64,000 nucleotides of DNA from Allopusillimonas sp048270225 (GTDB lineage Bacteria > Pseudomonadota > Gammaproteobacteria > Burkholderiales > Burkholderiaceae_B), in assembly GCA_048270225.1 (NCBI GenBank), contig JBLWTG010000001.1:744001-808000 (forward strand), written 5' to 3'. The notes beneath the pieces are model-generated. The model ran no database searches and was not told the DNA's origin. It saw only the letters and a list, made by a program, of their open reading frames with translations. The position numbers were made by a program, and so were the translations under genes. This document shows positions 42,818 to 52,782 of this stretch, piece after piece. Numbering within the stretch: the first letter of the stretch is position 1; every line of letters starts with the position of its first letter.

Positions 42818-43053
42818 AATAGAGAGTTTTCGCGCAGTAACGATGTGCCATCATTGGTGTCCTCGGGTGCGCGATCCTGCCAGCCCCATTTGCCTTGCAT
42901 ATATAAGTCAAGGATGGGTTATCCAGCTAGGGGCGGCAAGGGTCGGCGTCGGTGCGTCACGGGACGGTATGTCAGTGTGCGAAGTGAGTTTGCCCTGCAG
43001 TATGCGCCAGGTATGTTTTCCCTGGGCGCATATCTGTGTCTACGGAAGCGACT
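42818..43053 (+). promoter_or_regulatory. Gap between dnaG and rpoD, probable rpoD promoter region
   Basis: No convincing gene lies in these 236 bases. TAAAAT (42815-42820) at the dnaG stop could be a -10 box, but its -35 (GTGCCT) is poor. CCCCATTT (42884-42891) equals the -10 consensus of heat-shock sigma-32 promoters, yet only a weak CTTGAAA-like match is found at the right distance. E. coli rpoD has an internal heat-shock promoter in the same operon position. Confidence 0.35.
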
Positions 43054-45303
<2,250 letters not shown>

Positions 45304-45355
45304 GGCGGTATCTGTGCTACGGTGTGGCGCCTGGCGGCGCCGTGCTGCAGACGGG

Positions 45356-45389
45356 AAAAAAACAGCGACCTTCGGGTCGCTGTTTTTTT
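45356..45389. terminator. Bidirectional terminator between rpoD and the lactate permease gene
   Basis: A 15-bp stem with a TTCG tetraloop: A-run plus CAGCGACC (45356-45370) pairs with GGTCGCTG plus T-run (45375-45389). Each strand reads a GC-rich hairpin followed by at least seven T residues, so it can end both rpoD and the convergent permease gene. Confidence 0.96.
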
Positions 45390-45403
45390 GTTGCCATACC
45401 TGT

Positions 45404-47098
45404 CTAGTTGGCCATCAAGGGATCGGACAGTCCCAATACGTGGATGCCAAGCAGGGTAATCAGACCGACTGCCGCCACGTAATACAGTGTAGGCCAGATG
45501 GTTTTGCGCAGTACTGCGCCTTCGCGTCCGAGCAGGCCCACAGTGGCTGACGCGGCCACGATGTTGTGGATGGCGATCATATTGCCGGCGGCGGCACCGA
45601 TGGCCTGAACCGCGACAATCAGCGCGCTGGAGACACCCAGTTGGACGGCGACGCCGAACTGAAACTGGCTGAGCATCATGTTGCTGACGGTGTTGGAGCC
45701 GGCAATAAAGGCGCCCAGGGCTCCCACTGAAGGCGCAAACAGCGGGTAGACATGTCCGACTGCCTCGGAGACCCACTGCGCCATGACGATGGGCATGCTG
45801 GGAAGATCGCCGGCATTGATGCCCGAGTTGATCAGGATGCGCACCATGGGGACCGTGAAGATCAATACGAAGCCCGCGCCCAGCAACACCTGCGAGGATT
45901 CCTTGAATGCCGAGCCGAGCTCACGGATTTTCATGCCGTGGATAAAGTAGGTGATGAGCACGGCAACGACCAGTATGCCGCCTGGCAAGTACAGGGGCAT
46001 GAAGTCAGCGTTGATATCGGATTCGCCCATGATGCCCTTGAAAAGCAGCACGATGGACTTGGTGGCTGCGCCGACCTCGGGTATGGTGCGGCTGAGGATC
46101 AGCATCAGCGCAACGAGCACATAGGGTATCCATGCACGCAGCGTGCCCATGCTCCGGTCGGTCATGTCGGAGAGTTTGCTCTCTACGGTGCCCAGCCATT
46201 CTGATGGCCAGTCTTTCGAGTCGGCAAAATCCCAGGGCTTCTTGGGGATGAGAAAACCCGCACGCGCAGCCAGCGTAACAATGGCCAGTCCGACCAGGCC
46301 GCCCAGCATGGAAGGGAATTCGGGGCCAAGGAACACGCCGGTCAGGGCATAAGGTACGGTGAAGGCCAACCCGGCGAAAATGGCAAACGGGATGGCTGCG
46401 ATACCGTCGCGCCAGCGCTTTTCCTTGCCGAAAAAGCGCGTCATCATCATGACCATCAGCACAGGCATGGCGACCCCCACAATGGCGTGAATGATCGCCA
46501 CCTCGGACACGATCAGATGAAAATAGTCTGCCCAGGAGCTGCCATGCTGGGCCAGTTGGCCGCTGATGCGGGCGGTATCCAGCCCGCTGTTGATGCCTAT
46601 GATCAAGGGCGTGCCGACCGCCCCGAAGGAGACGGGCGTGCTTTGCACCATCATGCCCAGCATGACAGCCGCCATGGCGGGGAAGCCCAGCCCCACCAGC
46701 AGCGGCGCGACGATGGCAGCGGGGGTGCCGAAGCCTGAGGCGCCTTCGATGAAGCAGCCGAACAGCCATGCAATGATGATGGCCTGAATGCGGCGATCGG
46801 GGCTGATGGCGATGAAGCCATTGCGGATGGCGGTCATCCCGCCCGAGTGCTTGAGTGTGTTGAGTACGAGGATGGCGCCAAAGATGATCCAGAGTACGCC
46901 GGCAGTGATGACGAGCCCTTGCAGGGTGGAGGCGATGACCCGGTTCAGACTCATGTCCCAGGCGAACAGCGCGATCAGCGCGGAAAGGACATAGACCAGA
47001 GGCATGGCACGGGAGGCCGGCCAGCGCAAGCCTGTCAGCAGAACTGCCGCCAGGAGTATGGGAGAAAAAGCGAGGAGAGCAAGCAAACCTAGCGACAT
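45404..47098 (-). CDS. lldP: L-lactate permease (LldP family)
   Basis: From ATG 47098, with GGAGG 9 bases upstream, the protein has 564 residues and about 12-14 membrane helices. The LctP family signatures are clear: WIIFGAILVLNTLKHSGGM, AWLFGCFIEGASGFGTPAAI and GGILVVAVLITYFIHGMKI. It should import L-lactate (and possibly glycolate) with protons across the inner membrane. No lactate dehydrogenase genes adjoin it. A 34-residue longer reading exists but would cover the strong RBS. The leader holds two stable hairpins. Confidence 0.9.
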   Translation of the reverse strand: MSLGLLALLAFSPILLAAVLLTGLRWPASRAMPLVYVLSALIALFAWDMSLNRVIASTLQGLVITAGVLWIIFGAILVLNTLKHSGGMTAIRNGFIAISPDRRIQAIIIAWLFGCFIEGASGFGTPAAIVAPLLVGLGFPAMAAVMLGMMVQSTPVSFGAVGTPLIIGINSGLDTARISGQLAQHGSSWADYFHLIVSEVAIIHAIVGVAMPVLMVMMMTRFFGKEKRWRDGIAAIPFAIFAGLAFTVPYALTGVFLGPEFPSMLGGLVGLAIVTLAARAGFLIPKKPWDFADSKDWPSEWLGTVESKLSDMTDRSMGTLRAWIPYVLVALMLILSRTIPEVGAATKSIVLLFKGIMGESDINADFMPLYLPGGILVVAVLITYFIHGMKIRELGSAFKESSQVLLGAGFVLIFTVPMVRILINSGINAGDLPSMPIVMAQWVSEAVGHVYPLFAPSVGALGAFIAGSNTVSNMMLSQFQFGVAVQLGVSSALIVAVQAIGAAAGNMIAIHNIVAASATVGLLGREGAVLRKTIWPTLYYVAAVGLITLLGIHVLGLSDPLMAN

Positions 47099-47129
47099 AC
47101 GACGGCCCTCCGTGATACGGTTGTCGTGG

Positions 47130-47151
47130 TCCGGACAAAAAGGCGTCCGGA
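47130..47151 (-). promoter_or_regulatory. Perfect hairpin in the lldP 5' leader
   Basis: TCCGGAC (47130-47136) and GTCCGGA (47145-47151) are perfect inverted arms with an 8-base loop, 32 bases upstream of the lldP ATG. It could be an RNA structure or a regulator binding site; no T-run marks it as a terminator. Confidence 0.55.
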
Positions 47152-47240
47152 GCAGGTACTCGTTAAAGCGCAATACACCATGTGTCTCCGTAAGTGACAA
47201 AAACGGGATGGGACTTGTTGTTCAAGTTCTTTGATGGATG

Positions 47241-47257
47241 AGGAGGCTTGGCCTCCT
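47241..47257. repeat. GC-rich hairpin in the lldP upstream region
   Basis: AGGAGGC (47241-47247) pairs with GCCTCCT (47251-47257) around a 3-base loop. The plus strand continues GGTTTTATTG, a weak terminator pattern, but no plus-strand transcript ending here is apparent. Confidence 0.5.
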
Positions 47258-47524
47258 GGTTTTATTGTTTACGCCGATCTGGCGTGCACGAACCGGGACG
47301 ACGATTTTGAGGCCGCAGCCCCCCGACGGGGGAAGTGCAGCGCGAAGTCTACGGATTTTTAAAGCGGCCTGTCAACCGGCGCAAGCCCCTCCTTTTTCCA
47401 GGGCCCGGTGATGCGCGGCCTGCTTCTTACCGTGCTCGCAAAGGCTATAGTATTAAGTGTGAGTGTGGGCGGCCGAGCTGGACCAGTTTGCCTTCGTTGA
47501 TTGTGTTTTCAAGGAAAATGAAAT

Positions 47525-48073
47525 ATGGAAGACGTTCGTCATATCGCTGTGCTGGTGGGCAGCCTGCGCAAAGCATCCCTGAACCGCAGCCTCGCGGTCA
47601 ACCTGCAGAAACTCGCACCTCCGCACTTGTCGCTTGATATCGTGGAGATAGGCAATCTGCCGTTGTATAACCAGGATTACGACGACGACTCTCCCGCTCC
47701 TTATGCGACTTTTCGCAAGCATATCAAGTCAGCGGACGGCGTATTGTTTGTGACGCCCGAACACAACAGGGCAATGCCAGCGGCAATGAAGAATGCCATT
47801 GACATCGGTTCGCGCCCTTATGGGAAAAGCGTGTGGTCGGCCAAGCCTGCTGCAATCATCAGCGCATCGCCTTCGATGGTGGGCGGATTTGGGGCAAGCG
47901 CTCAACTGCGACAGTCGCTGGCCTGCCTGAACGTTTATTGCATGCCTAATCCGGAAGTGTATCTGGGGCAGGCAGATAAGCTGTTTGATCCGGCCGGCCA
48001 GTTGCTGGAAACCGGCCAGGCGCTGCTTGCAAGCTTCATCGAGTCCTATGCGCAGTGGATGCGGCACTTTTGA
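47525..48073 (+). CDS. NADPH-dependent FMN reductase (ChrR/quinone reductase type)
   Basis: The 182-residue flavodoxin-fold protein shows the FMN phosphate-binding loop GSLRKASLNRSLA and the family motif TPEHNRAMPAAMKNAIDIGSRP. Members reduce FMN, quinones, chromate or azo dyes with NAD(P)H and often guard against oxidative stress; the physiological substrate cannot be told here. It lies alone, 120 bases before pxpA in the same direction, and may be transcribed from its own promoter in the preceding gap. Confidence 0.87.
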   Translation: MEDVRHIAVLVGSLRKASLNRSLAVNLQKLAPPHLSLDIVEIGNLPLYNQDYDDDSPAPYATFRKHIKSADGVLFVTPEHNRAMPAAMKNAIDIGSRPYGKSVWSAKPAAIISASPSMVGGFGASAQLRQSLACLNVYCMPNPEVYLGQADKLFDPAGQLLETGQALLASFIESYAQWMRHF

Positions 48074-48193
48074 TGCTGGACTGTTGCGCCGCATCGGGGC
48101 AACAGGGGATGGGCTAAACTACCCGGCAAGGTCGCATATGGCAGGCGCACCTTGCGATCGCCGCCGTTGAGCGGGGCACAGGAGACGATAATC

Positions 48194-48958
48194 ATGGCCT
48201 GGACAATAGATTTGAACTGCGACATGGGCGAGAGTTTTGGCGCCTGGACCATGGGGCACGATGCGCAGGTGCTGCCGCATGTGACATCGGCCAATATTGC
48301 CTGCGGCTTTCATGCAGGCGATCCGGCCATCATGCGGCAGACGGTCTGCGCAGCCCTGAAACATGGCGTTGCGCTAGGCGCGCATCCGAGTCTGCCGGAC
48401 ATTGCGGGCTTTGGCCGCCGCAATATCAGTATCAGCCCCCAAGAAGCCTATGACATCGTGGTTGTTCAGATCGGCGCGCTGGCTGCGGTGGCCGCCAGCC
48501 AGGGCGCCAGGCTGCACCATGTGAAGGCGCATGGCGCGCTGTACAACATGGCATCCAAAGACAAGGCCCTTGCCGCCGCTATCGCGCAGGCGGTTCATGA
48601 TGTCGATCCTTCCTTGATTCTTTACGCACTGGCCGCCAGCGCACAGGTCCAGGCCGGGCGCGAGGCTGGCCTGGTCGTGGCGCAGGAGGTGTTTGCGGAT
48701 CGCAGTTATCAGCAGGATGGCAGCCTGACGCCTCGCTCACAGCCTGGCGCCATGATAGAAGACGCGGAGGTGTCGGTTCGCCAGGTACTGCGCATGGTGA
48801 CAGAAGGGCGTGTTGCGACGGTGGGCGGCGGCGATATCGAGGTTTCTCCCGATACGCTCTGTATTCATGGCGATCAGGCGGGCGCGGTGGATTTTGCGCG
48901 CAAGATACGACTGGCGCTCGCCCAGGCGGATATCGAAGTTAAGACAGTCGCTCAGTAA
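48194..48958 (+). CDS. pxpA: 5-oxoprolinase subunit A (LamB/YcsF family), solitary
   Basis: From ATG 48194 (CAGGAGACG upstream) the protein has 254 residues. It opens with WTIDLNCDMGESFGAWTMG and contains NIACGFHAGDP and HHVKAHGALYN, the defining motifs of the LamB/YcsF family. PxpA acts with PxpB and PxpC to cleave the cyclised glutamate 5-oxoproline using ATP. PxpB and PxpC genes normally flank it but are absent here; the next gene is a convergent BenE-type transporter. The partners may lie elsewhere, or this copy may have another use. Confidence 0.88.
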   Translation: MAWTIDLNCDMGESFGAWTMGHDAQVLPHVTSANIACGFHAGDPAIMRQTVCAALKHGVALGAHPSLPDIAGFGRRNISISPQEAYDIVVVQIGALAAVAASQGARLHHVKAHGALYNMASKDKALAAAIAQAVHDVDPSLILYALAASAQVQAGREAGLVVAQEVFADRSYQQDGSLTPRSQPGAMIEDAEVSVRQVLRMVTEGRVATVGGGDIEVSPDTLCIHGDQAGAVDFARKIRLALAQADIEVKTVAQ

Positions 48959-49032
48959 AAGGCGCGAGCGCTGCGGCTCGGGTTCGCGGCAAGGCCGCCA
49001 CCCACGGACCTGTCTGTTCACATCCGGGTCCG

Positions 49033-50190
49033 CTAAGGGTGCCGGCGTATCAGCGCGTGGACGAGCATGCCGAAGACCAGGCCCCAGAATGCGCTTCCCA
49101 CGCCGAAAATGGATACGCCCGATGCTGTGCACAGGAACGTTACCAGCGCGGCTTCGCGCCCCTTGGCATCTTCGAGCGCTGCGCTCAGGCTGTTGCCCAG
49201 CGTGCCGATCAGGGCAAGGCCTGCGATGGCTGCAACGAGTTCGGCCGGAAAGGCGGTGAACAGGGCGACCACCGCTGCACCGAATATGCCTGTCATCAGA
49301 TAGAACACGCCTGCCCATATCGAGGCCTTGTAGCGTTGCGCGGGATCGGCATCGGCATCTGCGCTCATGCAGATCGCTGCGGTAATGGCTGCCAGGTTGA
49401 AACCAAATCCCCCGAAGGGTGCAAGGACGACCCCAAGCGCGCCCGTCCAACTGATCAATGGCGAGGCTGGCGTCTGATAGCCGTTTGCCCGCAGCACGGC
49501 AAGGCCAGGGACATTTTGCGAGGTCATGGTGACGATGAACAGGGGAATGCCCACGCCGATCAGTGCCGACAGTGAAAATTCGGGCTTCATGAACACAGGC
49601 AGGGCAGGTGTCCAGGACAGCTTTTCAGGATGAAGCAGGCCGAGCAGCGCTGCGCCGGCGATGCCGGCCATCAGGGCAAGGGGAACGGTATAGCGCGGCA
49701 GCAGCAGGCGGCCCAGCAGAAAGACGGCGAATATGAGGAGCACCAGGGCCAGCTGGCTTTGCATCGCAGAAAACAGATTCATGCCGAAGCGCAGCAGAAT
49801 CCCGGCCAGCATGGCGGCGGCGATGTGGCGGGGCATGTATTGCATCAGTTTCTGGAACCAGCCCGTCACCCCGCTCAGCAGAATCAGCAATGAGGAAAAC
49901 AGGAATACTCCCGTTGCCTGACCCATGGTAAGGCCGGTCAGGCTGGTGGCCAGCAGGGCTGCCCCCGGGGTGGACCATGCTGTCAGAACGGGACTGCGAT
50001 AGCGCAACGAAAGCCCTATGCAGCTCAGGCCCATGCCGATGCCCAATGCCCACATCCATGAATTGAGTTGTGCCGGCGTGGCGTTCGCGGCGTTGGCCGC
50101 CTGGAAAATAATGGCGACAGAGCTGGAGTAACCAACCAGCACGGCGATAAATCCAGCGGAAATATGCGAAATTTTTGACCAGTTGCTCAC
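49033..50190 (-). CDS. BenE-family transporter (benzoate/H+ symporter type)
   Basis: The 385-residue integral membrane protein has about 12 helices and the BenE pattern: SAGFIAVLVGYSSSVAIIFQ at the N-terminus, STPGAALL, QYMPRHIAAAMLAGILLRFG and FGGFGFNLAAITAAICM. Known members carry benzoate, but no aromatic-degradation genes are near, so the substrate is open. The start is GTG 50190 with GGA 6-9 bases upstream. It is divergent from the zinc-receptor gene and convergent with pxpA. Confidence 0.82.
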   Translation of the reverse strand: MSNWSKISHISAGFIAVLVGYSSSVAIIFQAANAANATPAQLNSWMWALGIGMGLSCIGLSLRYRSPVLTAWSTPGAALLATSLTGLTMGQATGVFLFSSLLILLSGVTGWFQKLMQYMPRHIAAAMLAGILLRFGMNLFSAMQSQLALVLLIFAVFLLGRLLLPRYTVPLALMAGIAGAALLGLLHPEKLSWTPALPVFMKPEFSLSALIGVGIPLFIVTMTSQNVPGLAVLRANGYQTPASPLISWTGALGVVLAPFGGFGFNLAAITAAICMSADADADPAQRYKASIWAGVFYLMTGIFGAAVVALFTAFPAELVAAIAGLALIGTLGNSLSAALEDAKGREAALVTFLCTASGVSIFGVGSAFWGLVFGMLVHALIRRHP

Positions 50191-50250
50191 GCGTGTTCCG
50201 ACGATGATCGAAATGGGATGGCTATCCTAGCATGGCGAGTTCAGTCACGT

Positions 50251-50278
50251 TTGTTTAAAACATTTGTTATGTTATAAC
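50251..50278 (+). promoter_or_regulatory. Predicted promoter of the zinc-receptor gene
   Basis: TTGTTT (50251-50256) and TATAAC (50273-50278, five of six) are 16 bases apart. The -10 box lies inside the Zur-like palindrome, so a bound repressor would block polymerase. Confidence 0.5.
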
Positions 50279-50281
50279 ATA
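50268..50281. promoter_or_regulatory. Zur-like operator upstream of the zinc receptor
   Basis: TATGTTATAACATA is a perfect 14-base palindrome, 35 bases before the receptor start. Its core ATGTTATAACAT agrees with the ATGTTATA-type half-sites described for proteobacterial Zur boxes. Zinc-loaded Zur would repress the gene. Assignment to Zur is inferred from this resemblance and from the zinc-receptor character of the gene. Confidence 0.75.
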
Positions 50282-50316
50282 CCGTTTTTTGATGACCTTC
50301 AAAAAAGGGGAAGTAA

Positions 50317-52395
50317 GTGTTTATCAGAATGAACGCGCTGGCGGGCGCATTGGCCCTGGTTTTTGGCGCAGCGGGCATGGCACATGCCCAGGCGGCGTGG
50401 TCTGGATCAGATGGCAGTATGGTCACCGAACTCGAACCCATTACAGCCTATCCGCTGTCAGCAAGCCCTTCCGATTTGAGCGTACCCGCCCAGGCGCTCG
50501 ATGGGGCTGCGTTGGTCCTGGCGCGTGAAGCCACGTTGGGTGCCACGCTGGCAGGCTTGCCGGGCGTGCATGCAGACACCTTTGGCGCGGGAGCCAGCCG
50601 TCCCGTTATCCGCGGGCAGACGGCGCCCAGGGTCAAGGTGCTGTCCGACGGATCCGAGCTCATGGATGCTTCAGGCGTATCTCCCGATCACGCCATTACC
50701 AGCGAACCCATGCTGGCGCAGCGCATAGAAGTGCTGCGCGGTCCGTCCACCTTGCTGTATGGGGGCGGCGCGATAGGCGGTGTGGTGAACGTCGTCGATA
50801 ATAAAATACCTCACGCCATACCGGAAAAAGGCTACGAGGGGTTTGCCGAGGCGCGCGGCGCCACGGGGTCTCAGGAAGCAGCCGGTGCGTTTGGCCTTAC
50901 CGCCGGCGAAGGCAACGTTGCCATTCACGTCGAGGGTGCCAAGCGACGGTCAGGCGATTACCGCGTTCCGGACTGGACCAGCAACCGCCTTGCCGGATCC
51001 CACGAAAAAAGCACCACGGGCAGTGTGGGGCTCTCCTGGATAGGCGAACGCGGCTACACAGGCATTTCCTACACTCAGACGCGCAGCGAATATGGCCTGC
51101 CCGGCCATAACCATGAATACGAAGGCTGCCATCCACATGGCAGCCATCTGCATTGCGGAGGGCATGATCACGATGGTGACCACGACCACGAAGACGAGCA
51201 TGATCACGACGGTCACGATCATGATGGGCACGAGGATCATGCTACGCCCTTTGTCCGCCTGGATTCGCGACGCATGGATGTACGGGGCGAATACCGCGAT
51301 CCTTTTGCCGGGTTCAGCAAGGCCAGGTTCCGTGGCGGATACACAGATTACAAGCACGACGAAATAGAAGGATCGACGATAGCCACAACATTCAAGAATC
51401 GCGGCTACGACGCAAGGCTTGAGCTGGAGCATCGTCCCATTGCCGGATGGCATGGTGTGCTGGGACTGCAGGGTGCGCGCAATACCTTCAGTGCTTTGGG
51501 CGAAGAAAGCTTTGTGCCCAAGTCGCTCACACGCAGTGCAGGGATATTCCTGCTCGAAGAATACCCCCTGGGAGACTGGCGTTTCGAGCTGGGCGCGCGG
51601 CATGACTGGCAAGCGGTCAGCCCCGAGTCTTCCCAGCCCGACTCCAGGCTGCACGGCACCTCCCTGTCTGCCGGCGCCGTCTGGGATTTTGCGCCGCAGT
51701 ATGCGCTGGCTGCATCGCTGTCCCGCTCTCAGCGCCTTCCCGGTGCGCAGGAGCTGTATGCCAATGGCATACACATGGCCACCAATACCTACGAGCTGGG
51801 TGATCCCGGCCTCACGGCAGAAACCTCACGCAATATCGACCTGACACTGCGCAAGTACGAAGGCGATACCCGATTCTCACTGACCGTTTTCCATAACAGC
51901 ATCAAGCATTACATCTTCGCCAATACCCTGGACCGTTATAAAGATTTTCGCCTTATCGAATACACGCAGCGGGATGCCAGCTTTACCGGGATAGAAGGGG
52001 AGGCGAGCTATCGCTTCAACCGCAACCTTACCGCCGGGGTGTTCGGCGATCTGGTTCGCGGCAAGCTCAAGGGCGCAGCCGACTTGCCGCGCATTCCCGC
52101 CGCCCGTGCAGGGGTGCGGATCAATACGCGCTGGAATCATTGGACGGGGAACATAGAAGCCTATCGCGTGTTCCGTCAGAATCGCGTCGCTGATTTTGAG
52201 TCTGAAACGCCGGGACACAACATGGTCAACCTGGGCGTAGCCTACAACGGATCCGCAGGCGCCGTGGATTATTCCGTCTATCTGCGTGCAACAAACCTGT
52301 TCGACGCGCTTGCTTATAACCATGCGTCCTTTATCGCCGATGTGGCCCCATTGCCTGGGCGCAGGGTGATGTTGGGCGTGCGCATGGAATATTGA
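50317..52395 (+). CDS. znuD: TonB-dependent zinc receptor, ZnuD-like
   Basis: From GTG 50317 (AGGGGAAG just upstream) the protein has 692 residues, with a signal peptide cut after AHA (residue 24). The plug domain contains LPGVHADTFGAGASRPVIRG and IEVLRGPSTLLYGGGAIGGV, close to ZnuD of Neisseria. Residues ~264-308 form a loop with over a dozen His plus Asp/Glu (CHPHGSHLHCGGHDHDGDHD) that fits Zn capture outside the cell. The rest is a 22-strand-type barrel ending in an aromatic-containing RMEY. It imports zinc across the outer membrane with energy from TonB. A Zur-like box overlaps its promoter. ATG 50329 is a possible shorter start. Confidence 0.9.
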   Translation: MFIRMNALAGALALVFGAAGMAHAQAAWSGSDGSMVTELEPITAYPLSASPSDLSVPAQALDGAALVLAREATLGATLAGLPGVHADTFGAGASRPVIRGQTAPRVKVLSDGSELMDASGVSPDHAITSEPMLAQRIEVLRGPSTLLYGGGAIGGVVNVVDNKIPHAIPEKGYEGFAEARGATGSQEAAGAFGLTAGEGNVAIHVEGAKRRSGDYRVPDWTSNRLAGSHEKSTTGSVGLSWIGERGYTGISYTQTRSEYGLPGHNHEYEGCHPHGSHLHCGGHDHDGDHDHEDEHDHDGHDHDGHEDHATPFVRLDSRRMDVRGEYRDPFAGFSKARFRGGYTDYKHDEIEGSTIATTFKNRGYDARLELEHRPIAGWHGVLGLQGARNTFSALGEESFVPKSLTRSAGIFLLEEYPLGDWRFELGARHDWQAVSPESSQPDSRLHGTSLSAGAVWDFAPQYALAASLSRSQRLPGAQELYANGIHMATNTYELGDPGLTAETSRNIDLTLRKYEGDTRFSLTVFHNSIKHYIFANTLDRYKDFRLIEYTQRDASFTGIEGEASYRFNRNLTAGVFGDLVRGKLKGAADLPRIPAARAGVRINTRWNHWTGNIEAYRVFRQNRVADFESETPGHNMVNLGVAYNGSAGAVDYSVYLRATNLFDALAYNHASFIADVAPLPGRRVMLGVRMEY

Positions 52396-52408
52396 TCTTC
52401 TGCGTGTA

Positions 52409-52445
52409 CGGCAGCGTCTTGTCCCGTGCGGACAGGATGCTGCCG
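52409..52445. terminator. Long hairpin after the zinc-receptor gene
   Basis: A 16-bp stem (52409-52424 with 52430-52445, two G-U pairs) closes a 5-base CGTGC loop, 13 bases after the receptor stop. There is no T-run on either side. It probably protects or ends the znuD message and faces the small minus-strand gene. Confidence 0.55.
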
Positions 52446-52493
52446 GATGTGGTGAGCCGGCGGAGCAGTGAGACGCCAGGAATGCAGCGTGAC

Positions 52494-52688
52494 TCAGGCA
52501 CCCGCCATGGTGATATCAGTGGAAGGGGCAAACTGCTTGCGTGTAGTGTCTTGGGAAATATTCACGATATTGGAAAAATTTACCGGGCTATTCAGTTTTC
52601 CGCTGTCCAGCCAGTAAATCACGCCAAGAATCAGAAAAACACACATTGCCAGTCCATACAGAATAAAGGGTATGTATTGATACACCAT
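52494..52688 (-). CDS. Small membrane protein of unknown function
   Basis: From ATG 52688, with AGGAG 7 bases upstream on the minus strand, a 64-residue protein is predicted. It has one membrane helix (FILYGLAMCVFLILGVIYWL, residues ~8-27) and a polar tail (SGKLNSPVNFSNIVNISQDT). It resembles no family I can name. The strong ribosome site and the hydrophobic helix make it more than a chance ORF. A 129-residue longer reading has no RBS. It lies 94 bases behind the LysR gene on the same strand and may be co-transcribed. Confidence 0.55.
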   Translation of the reverse strand: MVYQYIPFILYGLAMCVFLILGVIYWLDSGKLNSPVNFSNIVNISQDTTRKQFAPSTDITMAGA

Positions 52689-52782
52689 GCCAGTGCTCCT
52701 GAGTGGTAGTGGTTCTATATGTATTGATACTGTCTGTAGCATATAGCGTGCCTGAGCTCGCCAAGGAGAGGCAACGCTGCGC

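Larger units (their letters stand above)
47099..47524. other. Divergent control region between lldP and the FMN reductase gene
   Basis: This 426-base stretch has no credible ORF. It holds two hairpins on the lldP side (47130-47151 and 47241-47257). On the other side, TATAGT (47446-47451) with TTCTTA (47424-47429, 16-base spacer) could be the promoter for the reductase gene. A T-rich stretch follows the second hairpin on the plus strand, but no plus-strand gene precedes it. No known operator is recognised. Confidence 0.5.

Noticed and set aside
47241..47270. Plus-strand terminator of a hidden RNA upstream of lldP
   Set aside because: The hairpin is followed by a weak T-rich stretch, but no promoter or transcript candidate on the plus strand precedes it; kept only as a hairpin.
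48959..49032. Terminator between pxpA and the BenE-type gene
   Set aside because: Small CGGACC/GGTCCG and CGAGC/GCTCG stems are present but have no T tract on either strand.
51160..51240. Tandem repeat that might be a CRISPR or VNTR array
   Set aside because: The repeats are in-frame His/Asp codons within the zinc-receptor gene; there are no spacers and no cas genes.
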